From: JABSOG01 sp047617105 | GTDB lineage: Bacteria; Pseudomonadota; Gammaproteobacteria; Enterobacterales; Alteromonadaceae | Direction: 5' to 3' | DNA length: 12,955 nt | NCBI GenBank assembly: GCA_047617105.1 | Contig: JBLGCB010000158.1 | Coordinates: forward strand, 1-12,955 | In this document: positions 1-7,658 of the stretch, piece after piece | Layout of the letters: the number at the start of each line of letters is the position of its first letter | Numbering within the stretch: the stretch's first letter is position 1 | Notes under the pieces: generated by a model | The model's database searches: none | Seen by the model: only the letters and a program-made list of their open reading frames with translations | Told to the model about the DNA's origin: nothing | Program-made: the position numbers and the translations under genes

Positions 1-114
1 AAATATCAATCGAGTGTTTCACATCCTGGTTTATTAGAACAAGTTGCCCCTGATGGTAGCGTGACTATCGGCATGTTTAAAGGCGGCGAATTTTTAGCGG
101 TATCATCAAAATGA
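1..114 (+). CDS. C-terminal fragment of unidentified protein upstream of zeta-like toxin
   Basis: Frame 1 is open from the window edge to a TGA at 112-114 and encodes the last 37 residues of a protein (ending GGEFLAVSSK). The stop overlaps the next start as ATGA, so the two genes are translationally coupled. I do not recognise the fragment as a named family. Zeta-type ATPases of this kind are often preceded by a small partner or antitoxin gene, so an antitoxin role is possible. That is inference from position only, because the N-terminal part lies outside the window. Confidence 0.7.
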   Translation, partial: KYQSSVSHPGLLEQVAPDGSVTIGMFKGGEFLAVSSK

Positions 115-680
115 GTAAGTCGTTATGGTTATTATCAGGCGGTAATGGTGCAGGTAAAACGACATTCTTCAATCAGTTTTTGAAACCCAGAGGCGTTGCT
201 TTTGTTAATGCAGACGAAATAGCCAAGGATGTTTTTCCTGATGCTCCTGAGGCCAATAGTTATAATGCTGCGCAAATAGCACAAAAAATGCGATACGATT
301 TATTAAGCCAAGGCCGTTCTTTTTGTTTTGAAACCGTATTTTCACACCCTTCAAAAATAGACTTTGTCGCCAAGGCTAAAGCTTTGGGTTATTGTATCAA
401 TTTGGTCTTTATTCATGTTGATAATCCTGACTTGAATGTTGCACGTGTGATCAATCGAGTAAAAGAAGGGGGTCATACAGTCCCCGAAGATAAGATCCGT
501 ACTCGCCTTCCTCGGACATTGAAAAATGTTGCTGTTGCAGCACAACTAAGTGATAACTTCATCGCATTTGATAATTCAAGTTTAGAAAAACCCTTTCAAA
601 AAGTATTAACGAAAAAGAATGGACAAGTCACTCAACATATTGAAATTTTGCCAGATTGGTGTCTTGAATTTGTCAAATAA
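111..680 (+). CDS. Zeta-toxin-like P-loop ATPase/kinase
   Basis: This 189-aa protein resembles the zeta-toxin/COG4185 group of P-loop kinases. The Walker A motif GGNGAGKTT lies at residues 10-18, directly after the first strand. A conserved Asp (D35 in NADEI) and the Glu-Thr pair E75-T76 (CFETVFS) sit where zeta kinases place their catalytic base and substrate-binding residues. A later basic segment, GGHTVP followed by an Arg-rich stretch around residues 130-145, matches the family's lid and arginine region. True zeta toxins phosphorylate UDP-N-acetylglucosamine, but many chromosomal relatives have no proven toxicity. The ATG is fixed by the ATGA overlap with the upstream gene. Only 5 nt separate its stop from the convergent methyltransferase stop at 686. 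The stretch appears AT-richer than the operon beside it. Family assignment is good; toxin function is unproven. Confidence 0.82.
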   Translation: MSKSLWLLSGGNGAGKTTFFNQFLKPRGVAFVNADEIAKDVFPDAPEANSYNAAQIAQKMRYDLLSQGRSFCFETVFSHPSKIDFVAKAKALGYCINLVFIHVDNPDLNVARVINRVKEGGHTVPEDKIRTRLPRTLKNVAVAAQLSDNFIAFDNSSLEKPFQKVLTKKNGQVTQHIEILPDWCLEFVK

Positions 681-685
681 AACCG

Positions 686-1351
686 TTAGCCAACCAATTC
701 AATGGCATAAATCATATTGGTCTCAAGCAGCATCTTTCGTTGGTCAACACACCGCATGGTAAATTGATGACTGGCCGCAATGGCGCTGATTTTATCTAGC
801 GCGCAACCCTCTGATAAAACCATCAATACCTGCGACTGTGGGGTGATATGGCTGGTCAAACCGGCAAAAAAACGTCGAAAATACTGAAAGTTATCACCGC
901 AATACCACGCCAATTGCTGATCACTTTGTGCTTCACGGGGATAATACGGCGGATTGACGATGATAATGTCAAACTTTCCGCTGATCTGGTCAAATATGTC
1001 AGATTTGATCACCTCTATATCAAGTTTATTGGCGCGGGCGTTGGCTCGGGTATTGTCCACTGCCAGTTGATTAAGATCTGCGCTCACCACGGTGGCCCCT
1101 TGCTGCGCCGCCACCAATGACAATAAACCCGAACCCGATCCCATGTCGAGCAAACGCTGATCAGTCAATGTTAACTGGCCAATAAACGCGGCGAAAAACT
1201 TTGAACTAAAAAATAGTCCTGGGTGAAATACCCCCGGTTCGACGGTTAACCTGAGGCTGCCATAGCGAAAGGGTCTGGCTGATTTGAGGTAGTAATGCTG
1301 CAAAAACGGTTTTAGGGTGACTGACAATATCAGCCGCAACAGTGTTTTCAT
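686..1351 (-). CDS. HemK/PrmC-type (NPPY) SAM-dependent methyltransferase
   Basis: A 221-aa class I methyltransferase. Motif I is LLDMGSGSG (about residues 67-75). The ribose-binding acidic residue is D92 in SADLN. The catalytic motif NPPYY lies at 133-137, which is characteristic of N-methyltransferases acting on amide or exocyclic nitrogen (HemK/PrmC, TrmN6, N6-adenine types). The 60 N-terminal residues contain a RYG...VFHPG...SS segment typical of HemK-like proteins. It is the last gene of the minus operon. Its start lies 10 nt after the upstream stop, with a clear GAGG site (1359-1362) 7 nt before the ATG. Because it is operonic with four radical SAM genes, it may methylate the pathway product, but a housekeeping target such as a protein glutamine or RNA cannot be excluded. 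Confidence 0.85.
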   Translation of the reverse strand: MKTLLRLILSVTLKPFLQHYYLKSARPFRYGSLRLTVEPGVFHPGLFFSSKFFAAFIGQLTLTDQRLLDMGSGSGLLSLVAAQQGATVVSADLNQLAVDNTRANARANKLDIEVIKSDIFDQISGKFDIIIVNPPYYPREAQSDQQLAWYCGDNFQYFRRFFAGLTSHITPQSQVLMVLSEGCALDKISAIAASHQFTMRCVDQRKMLLETNMIYAIELVG

Positions 1352-1361
1352 TTAGCGACCT

Positions 1362-2447
1362 CTATGCAAAACTGCTGCAACAGCGAGAGCAGGCGGGCAG
1401 TAAACCACCAGCTTTATTGAGGTCGGTTCTGAAATTGCCGTTAGCCGGAGAATTCCAGATTTGTTTGAGGTCTTGCTGGTATAGATTGCCGAGGTTGAGG
1501 TTATAACAACGGCCATGGGCGGGGATCACCGAGCCGTCTGATTTTATCATCATATTTTTGAACACATCATGACATTTTTTGCCGATAAACTGCGACGGCT
1601 GCTGGTAAAAATGGTTTAACCCTTGTTGGTCTGTTAACTCGGGTGAGAAGCTGACCGGGAAGTTGTAATCGGTCTTTTTGACCTGTTCAATCTGCTGCCA
1701 TAACTGTTCGAGGTCCATTGCTTCAACATCAACATCGGTGACATTTGAGCGGGTGGCGAAGTACTTTTGACCATAATGTAGATTGTGTTCGACAGCCACT
1801 GAAGCTGGGGTAAAATTGGTATGCATAAAGCCTAATCTGGTGATGGGCATATCACCAAAAAAGTCAGCAAAGGCTTTTAATTCGCCGATATTCCATTGAG
1901 TGATGACAAAGAATATTGAAATTTCTGGACAGCCCTTGGCTGGCAGCAATTTTTCAATACCTGCCATGGCCCGCTCAAAAGACTGATTAGAACCGCGTAT
2001 CTCGTTATGCGTGGCTGCCAATCCGTCAAGCGAGATAAACAGCTCCTTAACCCCCAATTCGCACAATGCCTCGGCTTTTTGTTCCAGCTTTAATGCGTTG
2101 GTGGTGATGCTGGTATGCAATTGATATTGTTGCGCCAGTGCTAGCGACTCTTCGAGATATTTGTAAATCAGCGGTTCGGTAAACGCGTAACCCAGTTTGG
2201 TTTGAGGAAAATAGCGCGCGGTTTGGCTGGCGATTTTATCAAACAACTCAAGGGGCATATGCATTGGCTGGGTGCCGGTTAAATTGGTGGCAAATATGGT
2301 GTCATTGGTTTGGGTGCCGACGTCACACATTTTACAATGCAGGTTACACAGGTTGTTAACCCCCAATACTAGCCACTGCGGCGGGTAAAATAAATGGCGT
2401 GGATAAAGGTCGCGATTAAGCGCCTTTAATTGTTTGATCGGTTTCAT
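1362..2447 (-). CDS. Radical SAM protein with short SPASM-like C-terminus
   Basis: A 361-aa radical SAM enzyme. The [4Fe-4S]/SAM motif is C34-x3-C38-x2-C41 (CNLHCKMC). FTEPL corresponds to the usual GGEPL strand, and LFISLDGLAATHNEIRG is the typical SPASM-group SDG..iRG segment. The C-terminus carries C292, C314, C353, C356 and C357, with a GSV...GRCYN...LGNL...IW block as in SPASM domains. It ends shortly after CSRCC, so it probably holds one auxiliary cluster rather than two. Such enzymes typically modify peptides (thioether, epimerisation or C-C chemistry), though some act on other substrates. I chose the ATG at 2447, 11 nt after the upstream stop. A TTG at 2510 would extend 63 nt back and overlap the upstream gene. 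No strong ribosome site is visible for either, so the exact start is less certain than the gene. Confidence 0.88.
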   Translation of the reverse strand: MKPIKQLKALNRDLYPRHLFYPPQWLVLGVNNLCNLHCKMCDVGTQTNDTIFATNLTGTQPMHMPLELFDKIASQTARYFPQTKLGYAFTEPLIYKYLEESLALAQQYQLHTSITTNALKLEQKAEALCELGVKELFISLDGLAATHNEIRGSNQSFERAMAGIEKLLPAKGCPEISIFFVITQWNIGELKAFADFFGDMPITRLGFMHTNFTPASVAVEHNLHYGQKYFATRSNVTDVDVEAMDLEQLWQQIEQVKKTDYNFPVSFSPELTDQQGLNHFYQQPSQFIGKKCHDVFKNMMIKSDGSVIPAHGRCYNLNLGNLYQQDLKQIWNSPANGNFRTDLNKAGGLLPACSRCCSSFA

Positions 2448-2458
2448 TTGAGGTAAAG

Positions 2459-3955
2459 TCAAAATCCTGAAATCTCCGGTCGTTGATAAGTCAGTTTTTT
2501 CTGCAACCAAGTGAGTTCTACCGGATGGTCATAAAAATGTAACTGGTAGCGGATACCACTGACCAGTTTTAACAGCCAGTAACGCCACGATCCGGGTTTA
2601 ATATGCCGCGAAGTGGCTGTGGGGTAAAAGGCATTAAGTACGGTTTGAAAATCGCTGACCTTCTGCTGTCCTCTGATGGTTAACCAAGGCACGTCTGCGG
2701 TGGTGCGTCGCTGAATTTGCCGCCACTTGGGATTGCTCCATTCTTCTAGTGTGGTGGGGAATTTGAATCCTAGTTTGGTGACTGCCTCAAAAAGCTCGCC
2801 ACCGATTGGCACCGGGTCGTAACGATACATGATGATCTCTGCATTGGGATTCACTTTTTTGATTTTGCGGATAAAACCAATGGTCTTTTTGACGTCTTGT
2901 TGTGGGTTGGGTGGATTGCCAAGGATAAAACTGAATTCGGGGATCACCTGATATTGAGCCATTTTTTGTGCCAGCATTAGTGTGCTGTGAGTGCTTTGGG
3001 TGCCGCCTTTGTTCATGCGTTGCAGGGCTTCGTCATCGCCGCTTTCAGCCCCCAGAAAAACCATTTTAAGGCCAGAATCTCGCATCAACTGCCAGGTTTC
3101 GTTTTTGTATTTCAGTAAGGTATCGACCCGGCCTTCGCCCCACCAGTTTAATTTTAGTTTGCGTTCAATTAACTGACGGCAAAAATCCTGCACCCGCTTT
3201 TCGGCGGTAAAAAAGTTGTTGTCGTGAAACTCCAGTGCATTGATTTGCCACTTGTCGACCATATACTGCGCCAACTCACCCAATCGCTGACCTTTTTCGC
3301 CAAACCATTTGCCCTCAGCCAAGGCGACCACTGCACAAAAATTGCAAAAAAACGGGCAACCGAAACTGCTGTGATGACTTAATGTGCGTGAGCCAAGAAA
3401 AGTCGGCGCGATGTAATCTTCAACCTTGACTTTATGATAGGGGTATCTCGGTAATCGGTTGGGATGGGTTGGGCTGCGCCTTGGGGTCTGAATAAATTTG
3501 TCGTCACGAACAAAAGCAATGCCGCTGACCTTCGCTAGGTTTTCATGGGCTTGCAGTGTGGTGATCAACTCTTTGAAAGTTTGCTCGCCGGGTCCTACCA
3601 CCGCGTAGTCAATATCTTTATCTTTAACGCAAACTTCGGTGTGATTCAGTGGAAAATAACCGCCGACAATCACCGTGACCTCAGGACAGGCCGCTTTAAT
3701 TTGGCGCAAGTCTGCCACGGTAGAGGCGAGTTGTGGCCCCGGCATGATGCTGATGGCGAGGTATTTTGCCCCTTGCTGAATTTTCTCAATGATATAATGG
3801 GCATAATCTGGCTGCTGCCTCAGATTGGCATCAATGATTTCATAAGGATAGAGATCTTCTATCAATGAAGCCACCTGCAAAATGGCCGCCGGTAAGCGTT
3901 GGTAGCCGGGTTTGGCGCATTGAGAATTATAAAAAAGAATCAGCGGATCAGTCAT
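2459..3955 (-). CDS. B12-binding radical SAM protein (third, divergent copy)
   Basis: A 498-aa protein with the two-domain layout of cobalamin-dependent radical SAM enzymes. Residues 1 to about 135 form a Rossmann-like B12-binding domain (SIMPGPQ near 69-75, VIVGGY at 95-100, VVGPGEQ at 119-125). A radical SAM core follows with C200-x3-C204-x2-C207 (CPFFCNFC). ALEFHDNNF and KMVFLGAESGDDEALQRMNKG are usual core strands. The lower face of the B12 domain shows no obvious DxHxxG, as is common in this class, where cobalamin is often bound base-off without a His ligand. Family members perform radical C- or P-methylation, ring contraction and similar steps. The ATG at 3955 is supported by the ATGA overlap with the upstream methyltransferase stop. 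A frame-open extension to 4027 is rejected. Sequence around the motifs differs clearly from the tandem pair at 4754-7652, so it is not their recent duplicate. Confidence 0.9.
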   Translation of the reverse strand: MTDPLILFYNSQCAKPGYQRLPAAILQVASLIEDLYPYEIIDANLRQQPDYAHYIIEKIQQGAKYLAISIMPGPQLASTVADLRQIKAACPEVTVIVGGYFPLNHTEVCVKDKDIDYAVVGPGEQTFKELITTLQAHENLAKVSGIAFVRDDKFIQTPRRSPTHPNRLPRYPYHKVKVEDYIAPTFLGSRTLSHHSSFGCPFFCNFCAVVALAEGKWFGEKGQRLGELAQYMVDKWQINALEFHDNNFFTAEKRVQDFCRQLIERKLKLNWWGEGRVDTLLKYKNETWQLMRDSGLKMVFLGAESGDDEALQRMNKGGTQSTHSTLMLAQKMAQYQVIPEFSFILGNPPNPQQDVKKTIGFIRKIKKVNPNAEIIMYRYDPVPIGGELFEAVTKLGFKFPTTLEEWSNPKWRQIQRRTTADVPWLTIRGQQKVSDFQTVLNAFYPTATSRHIKPGSWRYWLLKLVSGIRYQLHFYDHPVELTWLQKKLTYQRPEISGF

Positions 3956-4764
3956 TTTGCGGCCTTTTTTTGTTTTTTCTGGTAAACGAGCAAATAGTGA
4001 TCGGCTAAATGGGCGAGTCCGGGCCAATCGGCAAGTTGTTTTTCTACTGCCCCGAGTGCCTGAAATAGCCGGGGATAACGTTTAACGGTATCATTGACAT
4101 AAGAAGGCGGCATTAAAATGCCCAGCCCTTCGTGGTGCAGTGGCCAAAAGCGGCGCTTGAGCTGCCGTTTTAGGCTGCTCATGCGGGGATAATAAATGGT
4201 CTGTTGTCGCCATTGTGCCTTGCCGCTTAAGCGTCTGCTGGCCTTGCCGAACTGGCCGTGACAGGCGAAATAAGCCCATTCCCAGGGCACCCAGCGGCCC
4301 ATTAGGGTGAGGATTAAAATGCCACCTGGTTTTAGCAGCGCGTCGGCATCGTTGATAAAACGGTCAATATCATCGACGCAGTTGAGACCGCCAAAATTGG
4401 ATAAGATGCCGTCAAAGTGTTGACCCTGTAACGAGTTTAATTGCTCGATGGCCAGTTGTTGGCAACAGATGCGTTGACCTTGTTGCCCGGCGATGGCCTT
4501 TTGTTCGATTTGTGCCACCATTTGGGCTGACAAGTCGGTGGCCAGCACCCGGTTGCCTTGTGCCGCCAAAAACATCGCGTCTTCACCAGTGCCTGCATTA
4601 ATTTCGAGAATATCCTTATCGGTGGGCCAAACTGCCAGCATCTGTTGTTGCACTCGCTCACGGTAATACTGTCCCAACATGGTGTGGGAAAAGCTGTGGT
4701 CGTAATCTTCGGCCAGTTGGTTGAAAGCGCTTTTAGCGGCGCCGTTAACGGATTTAGCTGGCAT
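3952..4764 (-). CDS. Class I SAM-dependent methyltransferase
   Basis: A 270-aa methyltransferase. It begins with the common small-molecule methyltransferase lead FNQLAEDYDHSFSH. Motif I is ILEINAGTGEDA (residues 52-63), the acidic ribose-binding residue is D77 in LATDLS, a motif-II-like ILSNFGGLNCV follows, and motif III is LLKPGGILILTLMG. The C-terminal third has many basic and aromatic residues (WVPWEWAYF, then RRLSGKAQWR) that probably form the acceptor site, and the protein ends in a lysine-rich tail. I chose the ATG at 4764, which has GAGAG a few bases upstream. The ORF stays open to 4818, but that overlaps further into the preceding gene. The gene overlaps its upstream neighbour by 11 nt and its downstream neighbour by 4 nt (ATGA). 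Placed between two B12 radical SAM genes, it likely acts on the same product as an O- or N-methyltransferase; the substrate cannot be read. Confidence 0.85.
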   Translation of the reverse strand: MPAKSVNGAAKSAFNQLAEDYDHSFSHTMLGQYYRERVQQQMLAVWPTDKDILEINAGTGEDAMFLAAQGNRVLATDLSAQMVAQIEQKAIAGQQGQRICCQQLAIEQLNSLQGQHFDGILSNFGGLNCVDDIDRFINDADALLKPGGILILTLMGRWVPWEWAYFACHGQFGKASRRLSGKAQWRQQTIYYPRMSSLKRQLKRRFWPLHHEGLGILMPPSYVNDTVKRYPRLFQALGAVEKQLADWPGLAHLADHYLLVYQKKQKKAAK

Positions 4765-6148
4765 GGTGGTGTCTCTCATGTGCCGATGCCGCCAGCAGGT
4801 TTCTTGACCATCTGGCATGTTTGGCTTTTAATTTGGCTTTTTTGCTGTCGGTATGTTGCAAGCGGGTGGCTTCTACGTGGGACTTTAAATATTTATTGGC
4901 AAAGCGGTAATAACGTTCAGAGCGCCGATGACTGAAAACCAAGTCTCTGTCGCTGCCCTCGTGCCATTGCACCACCACCTTGATGGCCTGCTCGTTGTTA
5001 CGGTAAAACTCGGTGCCCTTGATGGGATATGCCACCGTGGTGAGAAAAATATCCGGGTTGATTCGGGCCACTTGCTGCACGGTTTCGTCAATGTCTTCGA
5101 TTTGCTCGTCGCCATAACCCCACATCAAAAACATACCAACCTGAATGCCGCGTTTTTGTGCCTCTTTGGTCGCGGTGTAAATTTGCTCTACGGTGACTCT
5201 GCGTTGCATATGGTCCAGCAAACGTTGGCTGCCGCTTTCGGCACCAATCCAAACCCGGTAACAACCCATTTCTTGCAAGGTATCCAGCACCTTGTCTTTG
5301 GTCATTCTATCGGCGCGAGAAATGGTTTCAAAGGGCACCTTAAGATGGCGTTTTCGCAGTTCTGCGGCGTAGCTGTATAACCATTTATAATGGATGGTAA
5401 ATACATCATCGGCATACCAAACCTGACTGGGTTGGTAGGTTGCCATGATGTGTTGTAATTCATCGGCGCAATCTGCCGGGTCCCGGCGTCTGTGGGTGAA
5501 GCCAAATACCGAGTGTGAACACCATGAGCATTTAAATGGACAACCGCGAGCGGTGATCATACTGACGCTCGATTCACCATGATGTTGTTGCCAAGCATTA
5601 AGGTATTGCTTGATATCCACCGCTTGGCGATCTGGCCAAGGGTAATCGTCGAGGGTTTTGGGTAAGGTGGCGGGTGGATTGCTGACCAGCGCGTGGTCAT
5701 TGCCCCGGAAGCTTATGCCGCTGATGTTGTCTACTGGGCGCTGCTGCTTTAACGCCAAAACCAGTTCGCACAATGTCAGCTCGCCTTCACCTGAAATGAT
5801 GTAATCGGCACCATAACGCAAATACTCGTCGATATAATTGGCCGATTCAGGGCCACCGAGGATCACCGTCATGCCTTGTTTTTTGGCTTGTTTAATAATG
5901 GCCAGCACCGAGGGCCGGGTCATTAGGTTGGTATAAAGCCCTAACAGCGGTGCGGCTTTCTCGCCCAGCAGGTGATATAACTGCGCCCTTGTGGCGAATG
6001 TGCTGTCAAATAAGTTTACCGTCAAACCCTGTTTTTTGAGATAAGCAGACAAGTACATTAAACCCAGTGGCGGGTGAGGGCGCATCACTTGGCGTTCTTT
6101 TTCGTCCTCATCAAGGAAAAAACCGTGGCTAAGAATGATGTCTGTCAT
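4754..6148 (-). CDS. B12-binding radical SAM protein (tandem paralogue 2)
   Basis: A 464-aa cobalamin-type radical SAM protein. Residues 1-140 form the B12-binding domain (HPPLGLMYLSAYL at 25-37, ILGGPES at 96-102, ISGEGE at 118-123). The radical SAM core follows with C203-x3-C207-x2-C210 (CPFKCSWC), then VWYADDVF, RVWIGAESGSQRLLD and VGMFLMWGYGDE, the last being the family's strand-5/6 region. The C-terminal 70 residues are basic and end with a His-rich tail. It is clearly paralogous to the gene upstream: the same PYPPL/HPPL lead, the shared QYLNAWQ/QYHQAWQ before the cysteine loop, and the same W.ADD.F strand. The ATG at 6148 has GAGG (6155-6158) 6 nt upstream and overlaps the preceding gene by 20 nt. 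The likely chemistry is radical methylation or another B12-assisted step, inferred from family only. Confidence 0.91.
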   Translation of the reverse strand: MTDIILSHGFFLDEDEKERQVMRPHPPLGLMYLSAYLKKQGLTVNLFDSTFATRAQLYHLLGEKAAPLLGLYTNLMTRPSVLAIIKQAKKQGMTVILGGPESANYIDEYLRYGADYIISGEGELTLCELVLALKQQRPVDNISGISFRGNDHALVSNPPATLPKTLDDYPWPDRQAVDIKQYLNAWQQHHGESSVSMITARGCPFKCSWCSHSVFGFTHRRRDPADCADELQHIMATYQPSQVWYADDVFTIHYKWLYSYAAELRKRHLKVPFETISRADRMTKDKVLDTLQEMGCYRVWIGAESGSQRLLDHMQRRVTVEQIYTATKEAQKRGIQVGMFLMWGYGDEQIEDIDETVQQVARINPDIFLTTVAYPIKGTEFYRNNEQAIKVVVQWHEGSDRDLVFSHRRSERYYRFANKYLKSHVEATRLQHTDSKKAKLKAKHARWSRNLLAASAHERHHHAS

Positions 6149-7652
6149 AAGGTGCCTCGGTGCATTGAACGCTTAAACGATTACGGTAAGACCCGGCTGA
6201 CAATACCAACTGTTGCCATCGGGTTTGCCAATGTTGTTGGGTGTCTAAACAATCGGGGTTGGCCAATAAGGCTGATAATTCGTCGTGTAAATGGTTGCGC
6301 ACCAAGCGGTAAAAATCGGCTCTGAAGGTAGAATTGAATACGGCATCGAGATCATTGCTGTCTTGCCAGTGGGTTTTGTCCGCCATCTGGGGTTTGACCT
6401 TATTGAAAAATTCGGTGCCGGGCAGCGGATAACTGACGCTGACGCCGATTTCGTCAGGACGTTGGGTCATGATCATTGCTCTGGTGGCGCTTAATTCTGT
6501 GATGCCTTCGTCAAGATAACCTAACTGAATAAAGAAGCCGGTACTGATACCCGCATCAAGCAGCAACTTTCTCGAATCGGCGACTTGCGCCAGATTGAGA
6601 TCTTTGTCCATGGCATCAAGAATCATTTGGCTGCCACTTTCTACCCCGAGCCAAACCTGTTGGCAACCAGCGCTTTTTAGGGCTGCCACCGTTGATTCAT
6701 CCATTAGGTCGGCTCTGGTTTGAATCATAAACGGAATATGGAGCTTTGCTTGGGCCATGAGTTGGGCAAATTCTGCTATCCAACCGCGTTTAAGGCCAAA
6801 AATATCATCGGCAAACCAGATATGCTGAGGTTGGCCTATTTGGCTTAGCGGGCTTAGCGGGCTTAGTTGGTTTAGTTGGCAAATTTGTTGCAGTTGTTGA
6901 ATTTGTTGAACGATATATTGCGGGCTATGACAAACATATTGCTGGCCCCAAATGGGTTTGGCGCACCAGTTACATCGGTAAGGACAGCCTCTGGTGGTGA
7001 CCATGTTAATGCTGTAATAACCATGATACCGCTGCCAAGCCTGATGATATTGTTCGATGTTGACCAGTGACCATGCAGGTTGGGGCAATTGATCTAATGC
7101 TCGGTTATTTTTGCGTCGCACCGAGCGCCCCCATTGCCCGTCGAGGTTATAAATCAATCCTGCGGGTAAATCTGGGTTGTTGTCCAGTTTTTTGTTGGGT
7201 TCATGGTTAAGCCAGTTGACCAGTTCGACGACGCTTTGCTCGACTTCACCGGCAATAACAAAACTGGCACCGCCATCGAGATAAACCCGAGGGGCATCAG
7301 CCGCGTCACTGCTATTGACCACCACCGGGATGGACAAGGCTTTGGCCAATTCGGTCATGGTGATGGTGGCATCGCGGACATGAGACAAACACATTTTGCT
7401 TAAAAAGTTGAAACTGTCTTCGCAGATCACCAGCAAATCAGGTTTTTGCTCATTCAGGCAGGCTGAAAACTCATCCATCCCAGCAGACAGCGTTGCATCA
7501 AACAAACTCACTTCAAGCTGTTGTGCTTGGAGGCTCGCCGCGGCATAAAGCGCGGCCAGCGGGGGATAGGGTTTAAACTTTTCAACCAACTGTTTGGGAT
7601 CATTGTTAAGAAAAAATGCGTTGGCCAATAGTACCCGGTTTATTGTTGTCAT
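6129..7652 (-). CDS. B12-binding radical SAM protein (tandem paralogue 1) with repeat insertion
   Basis: A 507-aa paralogue of the next gene downstream. The B12-binding domain spans about residues 1-150. The radical SAM motif is C223-x3-C227-x2-C230 (CPYRCNWC), followed by HIWFADDIF (277-285), QVWLGVESGSQ and GFFIQLGYLDE. Two features stand out. The usual GGP turn of the cobalamin domain reads VVNSSDAAD (about 111-119). A Q/L/P/S-rich stretch at about residues 246-273, encoded largely by 9-nt DNA repeats, lies between the cysteine loop and the ADD strand where the paralogue has a shorter linker. The start is 6 nt after the nucleotidyltransferase stop, and the ribosome site is weak, so translational coupling is likely. 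The reaction is unknown. The tandem arrangement suggests two successive modifications or a heteromeric pair. Confidence 0.9.
   Translation of the reverse strand: MTTINRVLLANAFFLNNDPKQLVEKFKPYPPLAALYAAASLQAQQLEVSLFDATLSAGMDEFSACLNEQKPDLLVICEDSFNFLSKMCLSHVRDATITMTELAKALSIPVVVNSSDAADAPRVYLDGGASFVIAGEVEQSVVELVNWLNHEPNKKLDNNPDLPAGLIYNLDGQWGRSVRRKNNRALDQLPQPAWSLVNIEQYHQAWQRYHGYYSINMVTTRGCPYRCNWCAKPIWGQQYVCHSPQYIVQQIQQLQQICQLNQLSPLSPLSQIGQPQHIWFADDIFGLKRGWIAEFAQLMAQAKLHIPFMIQTRADLMDESTVAALKSAGCQQVWLGVESGSQMILDAMDKDLNLAQVADSRKLLLDAGISTGFFIQLGYLDEGITELSATRAMIMTQRPDEIGVSVSYPLPGTEFFNKVKPQMADKTHWQDSNDLDAVFNSTFRADFYRLVRNHLHDELSALLANPDCLDTQQHWQTRWQQLVLSAGSYRNRLSVQCTEAPYDRHHS
6833..6886 (-). repeat. Imperfect 9-nt tandem repeat inside radical SAM gene
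   Basis: On the plus strand, 9-nt units run in register: ggcctattt, ggcttagcg, ggcttagcg, ggcttagtt, ggtttagtt, ggcaaattt. The two central units are identical. Weaker gtt-rich units of the same period continue to about 6907. The period is a multiple of three, so on the coding strand it gives repeated PLS/QLN-type tripeptides without breaking the frame. Expansion by slippage is the simplest origin. The encoded residues fall in a linker of the radical SAM core. Confidence 0.8.
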
Positions 7653-7658
7653 GATCGC

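Noticed and set aside
848..1120. 90-codon plus-strand frame antisense to the NPPY methyltransferase
   Set aside because: No domain, and it is fully inside a gene with clear motifs on the other strand.
3956..4027. 24-residue upstream extension of the third B12 radical SAM protein
   Set aside because: The ATG at 3955 overlaps the upstream stop as ATGA and starts directly at the first B12-domain strand; the extension is basic and non-domain-like.
4928..5380. 150-codon open frame on the plus strand, antisense to a B12 radical SAM gene
   Set aside because: The minus-strand frame has all family motifs; the antisense frame has no recognisable domain or ribosome site and is expected from the codon pattern of the real gene.
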